NCBI RefSeq assembly: GCF_018294505.1 | Contig: NC_057807.1 | Location: 139,158,747 to 139,222,746 of the forward strand | Source: Triticum aestivum | Lineage: Eukaryota; Streptophyta; Magnoliopsida; Poales; Poaceae | Direction: 5' to 3' | DNA length: 64,000 bases | Shown here: positions 33,670-46,190 of the stretch, piece after piece | How the letters are laid out: each line of letters opens with the position of its first letter | Numbering within the stretch: position 1 is the first letter of the stretch | Program-made: the position numbers and the translations under genes | Notes under the pieces: model-generated | Seen by the model: the letters and a program-made list of their open reading frames with translations, nothing else | Databases searched by the model: none | Told to the model about the DNA's origin: nothing

Positions 33670-34262
33670 ATTGATCCCCCTTTTCCTTGTGGTGGCTAGC
33701 TCTATTTATAGAGGGAGGCCCCGGGCCTCTTCCCAAATAATGAGCAGGAAGGGCGCCAACAATTGGCCATTTTGAAGGGGAACATCTAGTACACTTATCC
33801 TGACTAAAGTTGGTTTTCGACTGCCAAAGGCTCTGACGATGACGCCGCCCTGGGCTCCACGATGACCTCCATCCTGCCATTCTGCTGGTCTTGGTCTTGT
33901 TGCACCAAAATGGTAACCTTTGCCTGATGCCTTGGCCTGTGCTTGCCCCCTTTGCACCGAAGGGGAAACAAGGACATTGCATAGGCCGGCGCCCGCCTGG
34001 CGCCCGCCTGGTCTCGATCGTCATGGCTTGCATCACGGGCTCCTCGCGAGGTGCCCTGCCTTGATCTCTCCGCCTCCTCGTGAGCCTTCATGATGAGGCC
34101 GCTCCTGAGGAAGCTTCCTGTCGTCCGCCCCACGAGGCTTGGCCCCTCACGAGGGTCTTGAGCTTGAGCTGATGAAGCTGGGCCGCACTGGGCCCCCACT
34201 TGAGCCATGCCGTAGGCCGCAGGCAGGCAAGTCTGGGGACCCCCGTTCCCAGAACACCGACA
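33337..34262 (-). repeat. Tat gypsy 5' LTR (right), 926 bp
   Basis: Begins TGTCGGATTTTTGG and ends AGAACACCGACA. Left of it, the complement TGGCACGCCAGGTAGGGG is a plausible primer site. (CT)n microsatellite at about 33635-33667. Differences from the left LTR are more frequent than between the Sabrina LTRs, consistent with an older insertion. Confidence 0.85.
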
Positions 34263-34742
34263 ATCATACTCATCGTTTAAGCACAAGTGAGGTTACCACT
34301 TTTACATAAAGCATTGTTGTGTTCACACCATTAGAGTTGCTTTGACTCAATTATTAGAGTAAAGCTCCCCCTAGATGTGAGATCCCCCCCTAAGAGGGAT
34401 GAACTAACCTTGGGTTTTGTCGATGATGACTTCGTGTAGGTGTTGAACATGTGGATGCTCAACGTTGATGTAGATCATTTGGAGTAATCCTTTGGAGTGA
34501 GTTGCACTTTCAATACCTACACGGGTTAGTCCCACAAGGAACAAACAAGGATATCCATAGACATAGAGTGATGCACACACAAGATGATGTCTATGAAAGC
34601 ATTAGGTTACCTTGTCCCTTGTCTTACCAACAAGAGGGTTTGTGACTCCATGAACTAGTGCAAGATGTGGAACTTGATTGCACTTGTTCTTGCCAAAATG
34701 ATAAGAGTGAAGTATGTTGGCGGAGTCACCCTCAAGAACTCT
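34263..34742. other. Sirevirus internal region after gag, no pol
   Basis: Non-coding, with two CTCCCCCTA/ATCCCCCCC blocks (about 34362-34392) resembling the multiple polypurine tracts of Sireviruses, in the place where pol should begin. Confidence 0.55.
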
Positions 34743-36925
34743 CTAGTTCTTCTTCTTCGGGATCCACACCATCTTGATGGGAATCCTTGGAGTTGTAGTC
34801 ATACTTGATGAAGTAGAACTTGATGTAGTCTTGGGAACCCACTTGACCAAAGCCTTAGGAGATTCTTCAAATGCATCAATCTCCTCTTGAAGCTTATCCT
34901 TGCCTTTTTGCTTGTGGTCTTGTGGTGGAAAATCATCTTGAGCTTGTGTCCCTTTGAAGGAAGTAGGATCATACTTCTCTTGTTGAGGAACAAACTTTGT
35001 CTTGGGGTATTGATCTTCTTCCCACTCAACTCCATTTGCATTGAACTTTTGTTCAAAACCAACACCTTGGTTCTTCCGGTGCCTTCCTTGCTTGCGTACA
35101 ATTTCCTCGAATTGCTTACTCCCGGCAAGGCTCTTGTAAACACCTTTCTCTATAATTCCCTTCAATAAGCTATTTTCTTGCTCAAATGTAACTTGGCTAA
35201 AAGAATCATTAGTGGAATCAAGAGAACTACTAGAAGCAACAACATTGGATTTAGCATGATTATTGTTACTACTAGAGGAAGAATCTTTCTTGTTCTTGTC
35301 ACTAGACTTGACTTGAGGCATGTAAGTGGATAAGAGTAAACGCTTGGCAATGTAAGAAGAACTTTTCTTGCGAAGATCATCATTGATTGTCTTTAAGAAC
35401 TCATGCTCTTGCTCAAGGTTGAGCTTTTCAAAGCGTAACTTCTCATGAGTCCTTAAAAGTTCTCTATGATCTCCTAAGATAGTTTCATGAGCTAACTTAA
35501 GAGTGTTTACTTCTTTAGTTAGGAGCTCAATCTTCTCCTTATCATTGTCATTCGCTTTATCTTGATTAGCATGATTAATTGACGTTTCATCATATTATTC
35601 ATCACTAGAGTTGTCAATAAGTAAATCATCATCACCTAACAAGTCATCTTCATCACTATTGAAATCAACATACTCGGGGTGTGATACCTTTGGTCCTTTA
35701 GCCATGAAGCATCTTCCAAGTCCTTCATTTGGTGAACCAAATATGTCGTAGGAGTTGGTTGACACAAGTGCTAGACCGGCAACACCTTCATATTGAGTAT
35801 ATTCGGAGTCGGAGTGATAGCTTCTCTCGGAGTGATTGTCGGAGTCGGAGCCGGATACCCATTCACCAACATGAGCTTGATGTCTTCGTTTTGTGTAGCT
35901 CCTTGATGACTTGTCCTTCCTTTCCGAGTCCTTGCTTCTCCAGGATGTTCTTCATTCATAACGATCATCTCTACTCCTTCTCTCTCTTGGTGGTGATTCT
36001 TCTCTTCTACTTCTCCTTTTTGGAGAATCTTCTATTCTTTTGTAGGGTGTCGTACACTCATTGGAATAGTGTCCGGGTCTTCCACAATTGTAGCAATTAC
36101 GCTCACGACTAGAAGATCGTTTGTCATTGTAGGACCTTGACTTGGAACTTCTCTCTTTGCTTCTACTCTTGTAGAACTTGTTGAAGTTCTTCACCATTAG
36201 GCTCAATCTTAATTGAAGGTTTGTTTCTCACTTGATGATGAGGGAGCTTCACATGAGGCTTTGTAAGCACCACTTGACTTGTTGTGGAGCTCCTCCTTAT
36301 CCTTGAGTGACATCTCATGAGCAACAATTCTTCCAATGACTTCCGTTGGCTTGAGATCTTTGTAATTAGGCATCATTTGTATCAATGTGCACATGGTATC
36401 ATATTTTCCGTCCAAAGCTCTTAGGATCTTCTTGATGATGAATTTGCCAGTCATCTCTTCACTTCCTAAGCCGGCAATCTCATTTGTGATAAGAGCAAGC
36501 CTAGAGTACATTTCAGCGACACCTTCACCATCCTTCATTTTGAACTTGTCAAGCTGACTTTGAAGCACATCCAACTTGGATTCCTTGACGAAGTCGGTAC
36601 CGTCATGCATGTAAATCAAAGTATCCCAAATTTCCTTTGCATTCTCAAGACGGCTGATTTTGTTGAATTCTACGGGGCACAATCCGTTGAAGAGGATATC
36701 ACAAGCTTGAGCGTTGTATTGCAGCATCTTCAACTCTTCCGCGGTACCTTCACGGTTTGGTTCTCTCCCATCAAAGAATTCACCTTGCAAGCCAATACAC
36801 ACAATAGCCCAAACGGCGGGGTTATGTCCAAGAATATGCATTTTCATCTTATGCTTCCAAATAGCAAAATTAGTACCATCAAAGTAAGGACCTCCATGGT
36901 AATAGTTTCCCTCTCTAGACGACAT
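34743..36925 (-). pseudogene. Sirevirus gag (UBN2 and CCHC zinc knuckle), three lesions
   Basis: The ATG at 36923-36925 opens MSSREGNYYHGGPYFDGTNF and a UBN2-type copia gag domain (WKHKMKMHILG, EIWDTLIYMHDG, MYSRLALITNEIAGLG) to about 36210. A one-base loss there shifts the frame. The next frame gives an RS-rich stretch and the zinc knuckle CYNCGRPGHYSNEC (CX2CX4HX4C) near 36080. Stops follow at 35952 and 35595-35597. Further on are CFMAKGPK, typical of Sirevirus gag, a coiled coil (EKIELLTKEVNTLKLAHETI), and the end at 34743. Gag packages element RNA; this copy is inactive. Confidence 0.8.
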
Positions 36926-36996
36926 ACTCTCCTAGGTTGTGAAACCAAGGCTATGACTACCAAAAGCTATAGAAATCAAAGAAAATGGAGACCAAA

Positions 36997-37008
36997 GCTC
37001 TGATACCA
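36997..37008 (-). other. Primer binding site, initiator Met tRNA
   Basis: The complement is TGGTATCAGAGC, the classic copia primer site, two bases from the right LTR. It fixes the element's orientation as minus. Confidence 0.9.
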
Positions 37009-37010
37009 CT

Positions 37011-40000
37011 TGTAGGATCGAAAGTATGTCTAGAGGGGGGTGATTAGACTACTTGACCAAATAAAAACTTATCCTTTTCCCAATTTTAGTTCTTGGTAGA
37101 TTTTAGCAACTTTGCACGGTTCAAGCAATCTTAACACAATTCAAGCAAGCATGCAAAGAGTATATGAGCAGCGGAAAGTAAAGCATGCAACTTGCAAGAA
37201 TGTAAAGGGAAGGGTTTGGAGAGTGCAAACGCAATAGGAGACACGGATGTTTTTGTCGTGGTTCCGATAGGTGGTGCTATCGTACATCCACGTTGATGGA
37301 GACTTCAACCCACGAAGGGTAACGGCTGCGCGAGTCCACGGAGGGCTCCACCCACGAAGGGTCCACGAAGAAGCAACCTTGTCTATCCCATCATGGCTGT
37401 CGCCCACGAAGGACTTGCCTCACTAGCGGTAGATCTTCACGAAGTAGGCGATCTCCTTGCCCGTACAAACTCCTTGGTTCAACTCCACATTCTTGTCAGA
37501 GGCTCCCAAGTGACACCTAGCCAATCTAGGAGACACCACTCTCCGAGAAGTAACAAATGGTGTGTTGATGATGAACTCCTTGCTCTTGTGCTTCAAATGA
37601 TAGTCTCCCCAACACTCAACTCTCTCTCACAAGATTTGGATTTGGTGGAAAGAATATTTGAGTGGAAAGCAACTTGGGAAGGCTAGAGATCAAGATTCAT
37701 ATGGTAGGAATGGAATATCTTGGCCTCAACACAAGTGTAGGTGGTTCTCTCTCAAAAAATGTAAGTTGGAAGTGTAGGTTCATTCTTATGGCTCTCTCCA
37801 CGAATGAAGAGGAGGTGGAGGGGTATATATAGCCTCCAAACAAAATCTAACCATTACACACAACTTGCCAATCTCGGTGGGACCGAATTGAGAAACTCGG
37901 TCGGACCGATTCGGCAAATCTAGTGAACGTTAGAATTTTCGGTGGGACCGACATGCAACTCGGTAGGACCGATATGGTTAGGGTTAGGGCATAACGTAAT
38001 CTCGGTGAGACCGATTACACAAACTCGGTGTGTGGGGACCCCGACTCATAAGTCGAGATCACCGAATGCACGTGTACAGTGATCCCAGAGATCAATGCTC
38101 ATTGAACACACAGAAGCTGAATAACAAGAGTCTTACATCCATACATACCATTTTACACAAGTAGGACCATTATGGTCAAGTCTTGAGTATATCATCGCAG
38201 CGGAAATCTTCGTCGACAACTTGGACCCATGCCATCTGCCTTAACCCTACAGGCATTTTGGCTGGGAAGCGTCCTAGCTCGCATGTTCGTCATCGAAGTA
38301 TCTTCATCATATCATGTTCTTTCATGCCTGGTCAATAAAATAACCAGTGGCAAGCCAATGAGTACTTTGAATGTACTCGCAAGCAACCCATGTTTTGGTT
38401 CAAGATACAACAATGCATGATATAGGTAAATTTTTGCAGAAAGCTAGTTTTGAGTGCAATGACATGTTCAACAACTTGTAAGACATGCATCAAGAGAATT
38501 CAAGTAACCATGAGAACAGGTTACAGATATCAACATAAATAGAGAGGGCACCAACCCAACTCAATCATGTCAAGTCCTTTGACTTGACCCAAGTAGTTTT
38601 ATCAGCTCACACACACGGTTGCAAAACTCTGGACATATTTTAAGCAGCACCGCCCAACTGTCCTTGACCGTGGACATGGCTATTCGAATAGTTTTACACT
38701 TTGCAGAGGTTGCACATTGTACCCACAAGATCCGGGGAACTTCCGTGTCATCCACGACCCGCGATACCTCAAGTACCCGGGGTAAGCACCCGATCACTAC
38801 CTTTCCCTAGATGACACTAACATGGAGTCCACTTGATTGGTAGTAACCCCCGTGCCTAACGTTTCACATCATAAAGTTGTGGAGCGTCGCTCCCATATTC
38901 ATCACATACAACAAGCACGGGGTACCAACGGTGTGTCCGGTGCCCTGTAAAACCAGTCATGGCCGCCCTACCTGGCACGACCCCGTCCCGAGAGAGAGCA
39001 CCAACTCTCACCTGTCACTAGTAATGCGGGCTCCAAGCTAGTACCGACCTAGGTAATCAATAATGCCCTTTCCCATATAAGGGTAGAGTGGTTGCGCATG
39101 TAAGGTTGGGACAGTCGACAAATCTTAAATCTAATCCGTTTTCGAAAACAACACACACTTTCCTCGGTACACCACTTCGTCATCAAGTGGTTACCCAACT
39201 CATCATCTCCCTCGGGCCTAAGTGGCACCCGATAGGGTTTTTGAAAAGTCTTTTGAAAACAATCTTCCTCCTTCACCATGCATATCCCCATCCCTTTTTG
39301 CGTAGCATCTACTTTAGCATCCTATCTACTCCCACCGGCATAACCCTCATAAGAAGGTAGGGTCATACACAATGCAAGTATCAACGAGGAAGTAACGGTG
39401 GCAAACCACCCCATGAGGTTATCACGGTATCATGTCTCCGATGCCAACAATATAAGTGCTATATGACATGTATAAAAAGGGTTTCATAGACATGGTCAAA
39501 GGGCTGCTTGCCTGTTTAATCAGAGTCTTGAGATCTTCTGGTCCTTCTCCAGGTACTCCATCTACTCCGGCAACTAACGTCGGAAGCAATCACAATAAGC
39601 AACACAACAAGGCAAGAATGAATGTGCTCTAAAAATATGAAGTTGACTTTTCTAGGTTATCTCTGGTTATATGAAAAATAACCAGAGTGGTTTCATTGGA
39701 ATTGGATCAGTGGATATCTCTAAACATTTTGATATGATGGAATCAAGGGGTTTATGGATTTGCAAGAAGTGTACAGAAACATTATTTTCAAAAATGAGCA
39801 GAGGCACCCATTTAACAAGGCATGATTTTTGAAGCACCTAGGAGTTGGTTTCACTGGATTTGAAGTTCAAATGAATAATCTAGGGATTTGCAAAGTTGAC
39901 AAACATGAAGAAATGGCTCATTATTTTGTGGGGTACAAAAAGTATTAAGAAAAATGTTCATAAACTAAGTTATGAACTTAGAAGCATCTAGGAATTTGAA

Positions 40001-43000
40001 TCATGGCATTTGGATCAATTTTGAGCTCTCTGTGATTTTCTAAAGTTCATCACAGAAATAAGAAAAATAGGATTTGATAAATATTTGTGAAGAAAAGGTC
40101 TCTGGAAAAATGTGCAAATAGCACCATGTGATAGATCATGAATTTATGAACTATTAAAAATTTGAATCATCAAATTTGGAGCTCTGTTGATTTATTTATG
40201 GATTTTTGAAGTTGACTGGAAAAAGAAAAAGGAAATAAGGCTTTAACCTTATCCTGCGCACGAGGCGACAGATAAACCATGGGCCGGCCCAGCCGCACGG
40301 GACGACAGAGGCGACGTCGAAGGCGCCCACGCGGAGTGCGCCTTCACCGCAGGGATGCTAGAGAGGGCGAACCCGCCTCCACTTGCCAGTGTGGCCTGGA
40401 GGCTGGGCCACTGACGAGTGGGGCCCGCCTGTAGGTTCGTCCTCCACCTCCCGCGCAGCGCAAAGGGAGGCAGAGGAGGTGTTCGACGCCAGTCGCTGGT
40501 GCTACAGGGCGTCTCCGGCGATGTTCTGCCCACCGGCGTGCTCAGGGGACCCAGCCGCGTCCAACCGTGGGTGGCACGGTCGCCCAGGGGCACCGGGTCG
40601 AGCAAGGCGTCGACCGCGGCGGACGAGGCTGACGGTGGTGATACAGCTCGACGGAACAGCCACAGGGAGGAGGGGGAGAAGCACGGGAGGGTCTCGCGGT
40701 GACGGTGGTGGTGCTCTAGTGCGGTCCAGAGGGAAGGAGGAGGAGAGATGGGTGCGGATTTAGGCGGAGGCCGAAGGCAAGGCTCCGGCCATGGTGGCGG
40801 ATGGAGAGCACGAGGAGGGGAGTGGGTTGGTCCAGGGGGTCGCTGGGAGGGAGAGAGAGCCAAAGGACTCCAGAGAGAGGCCTCGGGCGGCCTTATATGG
40901 CGAGGCGATGGTGCACCGCGGGTTCGTGCGCTGGCGAGCTCGTGCTCGTCGCTACGGGCCACGGGAGCTCGTCGCAGTGTGTCTGGGGTGTTCCTAGATT
41001 CGGTCCAGAGCTAGGGGGGAGAAGAGAGAGAGCAGGGGAGGGCCAGAGCATCGCGCGTGTGAGCTCGGCCATTGGGGCTCTCGGGCGGCCGGTGCGTGTG
41101 CGAAAGGAGGCAACAGGAGGGAGAAGGAGGAGGGGGCCAGGGGCGTGGCGTGTTGCGGACGTCGAGGGGTATCGACTGGCGTGCGGGAGAGGCTCGAGGT
41201 GGTCGGGGGACGCAGCGTCAACGGTCGGGAGCACGCTGACGTGCTCCAGAGCGCGCAAATGGCCGGCACTCGCGGCTTTTTCTCGCGTCCTCACGCGCCC
41301 ACTTGTGTCTGGCAGCTGCAAGTGGGAGTAAACAATGCGGAAATGGCATTGGATGCCCTGGGGATCCACTGGAGGGGAGAGAGAGATGAGAAAGGGAGGG
41401 GGAAGTGGCTGCCCAGAGAGGCAAAATGGGTCTATGCCCCCCTTCATCATTGCCTCTCGGGCAGGGAAAGATGCAGGGGGGTAGAGGAGGACCAGATGAT
41501 GCTGTGGGAGAAATCTTAGCTCATGGAGATTAGTGGAAATGGCCAAAACATGCATTTTAAATTTCTGCCAGAAGGTGTTTGATGGTGGTTTGGGCAAGCA
41601 AATGGTCTTCCCTTGTCATGAGGCTTGACAGGGTAAAATGGAATGAGAAAATAGGAGGTTCCACCAAGATTGAGCTCATTTGGGAAAAGTAGCCAATGCA
41701 ACTTTTGTGAACCCTAGAAATCAACAGAAATGAACTTTCCAAGATTTAGTCATGCAAATCAATTCTCCTTGATGCACCACTTGGTGTAGTGTCATCATTT
41801 GAGGTTCTGAACATGCCCACAAAAGTTGAGATCAAAAGGAGAAAATTGCCAATGTAGAGTTGTTCAAATTTGGTTCTGGACAGGAAGGGTTTTGGGGCAC
41901 TTTCATCAAGTTAACTTGTTCTCCAACTTGTGCCATTTGGTCTAGATGAATGATTAGACCAATTGAGAATGTTCACAATGTTTGAGAACATTTGGAAATG
42001 TTTGGCAATGTAAAGTTGCTCAAACTTCAAAATGGACAGAAATGGTTTTGAGGGGATTTCATGGAGTTATACTATTCTCCATGACATTATACTTGTCAAG
42101 ATCATCAAACATGTCATATGTGACATTATAGAATTTTCATGGAATTTTTGGAGAATATTTCCTTTGTAAATATTTCAAAAGCTTGAAATATCCAGAAAGG
42201 GTTTTTGAGGGATTTGACCAATATTTTGAACATGACCATGTGTTGAAACTCTTATATATGGACAATATATGCCCACTGAGTTTCCCTGATTTTTGTCAAA
42301 TATTTTTAAAACAATAAAATAATTTTTCCCTATTAAAGACCATTTCTGGCCTTAAGAAAAAGCTTTTAAATCAAATAGTAAAATAACCTTTAAAATTATA
42401 TTTTTGTGGTTTCTGGGTATCCTATATCTAATAGGAGTCAAATATATTTTTGGAAAGATTTTTACTGCCCTTAATTAAGTACTTGCAGTGCAAACCTCAA
42501 TTCAGGGGTTTTTGAAAAACTAATTTTAGAAAAATACTTTTTGGCCAAATTATTTTGTAATAAAATACTATATTGCTCTGTACACATGGCATGATCATTG
42601 GGCAGAAGTTTGGGGCAAGGAAATGAAGTATCGAAGTTGGAGGATTTATTTGATTTTTAGAGCACTTACAAACAACAGACAAAAACCAAATCAAGCAAAG
42701 ACCAAAACACACAAAAGTTTTTGTCAAACCACATTTTATCATGTTTTATTAGCTTAAGTGTTGTGGCATGAAAATCAGGGTGTGACACGGTGATACCGAT
42801 TTTGGTAATAAGCTAACCAAAGAGTTGGTGAGGTAAACTCGGTGGGACCGATTCGCTCATTTCGGTGAGACCGAAATGATATGAAAGGAAAACAAAGAGT
42901 TTACATTGCAATCTTGGTGGGACCGATCGCTCATCTTGGTGGGACAAAACGTTATGAAGGGAAACAGAGAGATTACAATCCCATCTCGGTGAGACCGAGA

Positions 43001-43452
43001 TCCCTATCGGTGAGACCGATTTGCCTAGGGTTTGTGGCAGTGGCTATGACATCTGAACTCGGTGGTGCTGGATAGAAAGAATCGGTGGGGCCGAGTTTGA
43101 CTTTGGTTTAGGTCATATGTGGATGTGAGAAAGTAGTTGAGGGCTTTGGAGTATATCACTAAGCATTTTGAGCAAGAACCTCATTAAGCAACACCTCATC
43201 CCCTCTTGATAGTATTGGCTTTTCCTATAGACTCAATGTGATCTTGGATCACTAAAATAGAAAATGTAGAGTCTTGAGCTTTGAGCTTGAGCCAATCCTT
43301 TTGTCCTTAGCATTTTGAGGGGTCCACTTTTCTCATCCATGCCATGCCAATCATTGAGCTTTCTTGAAATATTTATCTTGAAATAGCATTAGCTCAATGA
43401 GATATATATTGTTCAGAATTACCAAAACCACCTAGGGATAGTTGCACTTTCA
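37011..43452 (-). repeat. Sirevirus 5' LTR (right), split by an insertion
   Basis: 37011-38030 and 42788-43452 together correspond to the 1705-bp left LTR; the remainder is the 38031-42787 insert. It carries the same palindrome array, which the insert cuts in two. The overall match to the left LTR is close. Confidence 0.85.
38031..42787 (-). mobile_element. 4.76-kb solo LTR of a long-LTR gypsy/LARD-type element
   Basis: The insert has TGTGGGGACC...GTGTGACA ends and a perfect 5-bp target duplication CGGTG (38026-38030 and 42788-42792). No PBS, PPT or coding domain is found, so it is a solo LTR left by LTR-LTR recombination. LTRs this long are known in Sukkula-type elements of Triticeae; family assignment is tentative. 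On the minus strand a TATA box (CCATATAAGG at 40891-40900) is followed by a CT-rich leader and a CpG-rich region to 40250, consistent with the LTR's own promoter and R region. ORFs across 40249-41600 on both strands reflect GC content. Confidence 0.7.
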
Positions 43453-44069
43453 GTCGCGCTACGACCGGGGTGACTCTTCGCCTACATACTGCCTTCTAAT
43501 TTGATGGATGGCATTTGGACCTGCGCGCTTCATGGCACGCATGTTGGTGAACAAAAGTATAACGACATTCAGTAGAGGGAGACGTTTCAATGACCTAGGA
43601 GGAGCCAGAAGTGGTAGAGTGTCTCCACTCTACTAGTAGTAATTGTTTTTCTGGGTAGCTGTAGAGTGTCTCCACTGTACTAGTAGTAATTGTTTCTCTG
43701 GGCCCAAGACAAAACAACCCATCCACACTAGTAAATAGTAAAATCAATTCAAAAGCTCATATATTTACTGAATGAGAGGCGCTACCCACACCCAGCACAC
43801 CGCCCCCCAAAAAAACCTGGGTGCTCTCCTTCCTCCTTGCTCCCACCCACCTCACGTCAGCTCGCTCCACTCGTACCCCCAAATTCCTCACCTCACTCCT
43901 ACAGAAAACCCCAGCTCCCCTTCTTCCTCACTACTATAGAAAACCCCCAGCTCCCCTTCTTCTTCATTCGCACTACAACTAGGCTCGTCATTCATTACTC
44001 TGCTGAAATCCGTGAGCACGACGCTACGCCCTCGAGGAAAATGGAGTCGTTGAACCCAGCGCCAAGAAG
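43453..44069 (+). promoter_or_regulatory. Upstream region of F-box gene, formerly a shared divergent promoter
   Basis: Single-copy-looking sequence from the Sirevirus target site to the F-box ATG, with CT/CA-rich leader-like sequence from about 43850. A short duplication (TAGAGTGTCTCCACTSTACTAG at about 43616 and 43664) is visible. Confidence 0.4.
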
Positions 44070-45760
44070 ATGACTCTCCCGCCAGCGGCGACGCCTGTTG
44101 TAGATCCCGCACCCGGCAGCACAGGGAGAACCGGCGACCCCGCCCCCACCGGATCCCAGGAACCCGTAGAATCTCGGGTGGACCGCATTAGCGATCTCCC
44201 GGACGCCGTCCTTGGGGAGATCATCTCACTTCTCCCCACCAAGGATTGCTGCTGCACCCAAGTCCTCTCGATTCGGTGGCGCCTTGTATGGCGCGTCGTG
44301 CCCCTTAATCTTGACTGTCGTCGGCTATCTCTCTTCAATGATTTTGAAATCCCCAGAACCATCATCTCCTCCCACCAGGGCTCCGTTCAAAGCCTCTGCA
44401 TCCCATCATGCTACCTGAACAAGCATACCATGCCCTACACGGTGGACGCCTGGCTGAATCCCCTGAATTCACAGAACTACAGCTGCTTGAGTTCTAATAT
44501 TCCCCTGGAAATCACATACCACATACCGAACGCCATGAACTTGTGCCCTCAGCACCGATGTCCATCTCGCGGTTTTCCTCTCTCTCCACACCGCCACCTT
44601 TGCGTTGTGCTACCTACCAGACAATCTGGTACTAAACCTTAGACTCCCATTTCTCAAGAAACTTTCACTTGTGCCAGTTCGTATATCGGAGGCCTCATTG
44701 CATAGCATCATCCACTCCACTTGCCCTGCCCTGGAGTGCTTGGTGCTTGTTTTCACAGTTAGAATCGGTTGTCTCCAGATAAAGTCGCCTAACCTTGTAA
44801 GAATTGGAATTTCTTTTGACGGAAGGCAGCTCATCATCCAAGATGCCCCTTCACTTCAAAGGTTGATCCTTGATTCTAGTTATTCACCGTTGCAAATAAC
44901 CGTCCTCTCTATGCCTAAACTGGAGACCTTGGGTGTAATACATGATCTCTGTGCTCATTTCAATATGGTGTTTGGCTCCACAGTTCTTCAGGTACTTTAT
45001 ATTGTCATCTACACAACCATAAGCTGCATTTTAAATTTCTGCGCATAAGTTATATATCATCTTGGAGTACACATTTTGTACTAATATTATGTTCTATGCT
45101 CAATGAAGAGTTTCTCCATGGATGGCCTATCAATGGTAATGGATTCTGTCAAGATCTTATATATCCAAATGAATAGTTTTCATCTGAACAAGATTATTGA
45201 CTTGCTGCAATGCTTTCAATGTCTGGAGAAGTTGTATGTAAAGGTGATAATTTCACGCACATTGGAAGCCCGCATATAGTGTACTAGAATTAACCGTTCA
45301 GCTGTTGCTCTTTCGACACTCTTTTTTTAGACCTTAACTGTTTTCAGTTTAATGTCTATTTAGGCAATAGGACGGGGTAAGAAAGTTATAACCAATCGAT
45401 GGATTCGTAAGCATCGGGATTTTCTCACTTCTCATGAGATTCGATTGAAGACAATAACGCTAGAACGATATGTAGCCAACCGTGCAAACACTAGATTTGT
45501 CACATTCTTCCTGCTGAATGCGAGGTTACTATTGTCCATCAGGCTTAAGTTTATCAGCAGCATGGTTTTGATGGATGGGTATGTCGAAGAGCAAAAACAG
45601 GAGTTTCAGGTGGGCAAAAGAGCTTCTGAACGTGTCGGGCTTCTATTACAACATATTGTGGTCATAATCCAATAAATTTTACGACCCAGGATGTTCATTC
45701 TATGGACCTGACTGATCCATTTGACTCTGACTGCCGAAAACAGTGTTCGAGTTAGATGTT
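44070..45760 (+). pseudogene. F-box/LRR/FBD protein pseudogene
   Basis: Exon 1 starts at ATG 44070. Residues ~35-85 are an F-box (VDRISDLPDAVLGEIISLLPT), followed by leucine-rich sequence (FLKKLSLVPVRISEASLHSI, PSLQRLILDSS). Exon 1 ends at 44991 (TTCAG|GTACTT), exon 2 is 45109-45243 and exon 3 starts at 45364, all with GT-AG borders in phase 0. Exon 3 has an FBD domain (HRDFLTSHEIRLKTI). Exon 1 needs at least two frameshifts and contains a TAA between 44450 and 44605. A further shift near 45655 separates the reading frame from the expected DPFD-like tail. F-box/FBD proteins are SCF ubiquitin-ligase substrate adaptors and form large families in grasses. This copy is decayed. Confidence 0.75.
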
Positions 45761-46190
45761 ATTGCCCTTTTCAACCTGGATTTTTTTGTAAACCTGATGA
45801 ACAATTAACCCTCGTGCTTTTGTACAGTTTGTAAGCTGGAGTTAGATGTTCCTGCCCTTTCCAACTCGGTTGTGACTGTCATATTTTCTTTGAAACAAGG
45901 CAAATGGCTTGCCATTCGTTTAATTTAGAGTGAAATATTGTAACAAATCCCAACCAAGGGAAATAACATCACTCTCACCGTCTGCTTGAGCTCACTGTGC
46001 ATTACAGAAGCCAAGTGATTAGCCCCCACCAGCACCCACAAATTTATTTTGAACTAGCACATCAAATGGGCTGTAAATTTTCATAGGAAAGGCTGCATGA
46101 CCGTGATAGATTTGGATTCTGACAATTGGGACCCGCGAGGAAATAGCCTATCCAAGGTGGTGTCGACTTACTAGCCAGTCAACAAACGGT
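45761..46190. other. Gene-free, 3' of the F-box pseudogene
   Basis: No domain-bearing ORF; it contains the duplicated phrase GAGTTAGATGTTMYTGCCCTTT at about 45750 and 45840. Confidence 0.4.

Larger units (their letters stand above)
19051..34262 (-). mobile_element. Tat-lineage Ty3/gypsy element nested in the Sirevirus
   Basis: LTRs lie at 19051-19995 and 33337-34262 with TGTCGG...CCGACA-type ends and flanks GTCAT/ATCAT (4/5 match). On the minus strand the order is gag, protease, RT start, then RNase H, a second RNase H, integrase, and a long 3' non-coding region with an antisense ORF. The second (archaeal-type) RNase H and the antisense ORF between pol and 3' LTR are hallmarks of the Tat lineage (Grande, Retand, RIRE2 relatives). 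The RT core is missing because a Sabrina-like element occupies 24437-31679. Confidence 0.8.
13471..43452 (-). mobile_element. Nested block: Sirevirus-like (Maximus-type) copia element
   Basis: On the minus strand the 5' LTR is at the right (37011-43452) and the 3' LTR at the left (13471-15175), with termini TGAAAGTGCAA...GATCCTACA. Next to the right LTR is TGGTATCAGAGC (36997-37008 complement), the initiator-Met tRNA primer site. The flanks GCCGC and GTCGC are a 4/5 matching target duplication. Inside are gag with UBN2 and zinc knuckle, and a large env-like ORF, the layout of Sireviruses. No protease, integrase, RT or RNase H of copia type is present in 34263-34742 or 17775-19050, the only places left for it, so the copy is non-autonomous or pol-deleted. 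It is interrupted by a gypsy element at 19051-34262 and a solo LTR at 38031-42787. Confidence 0.8.

Noticed and set aside
33437..34036. 199-codon minus-strand ORF with an Arg-Glu run
   Set aside because: It lies inside the gypsy LTR and the run is the (CT)n microsatellite translated.
40249..41600. Overlapping long ORFs on both strands (up to ~237 codons)
   Set aside because: They lie in a CpG-rich part of a solo LTR, are Pro/Arg/Ser-rich in all frames and show no domain; a composition effect.
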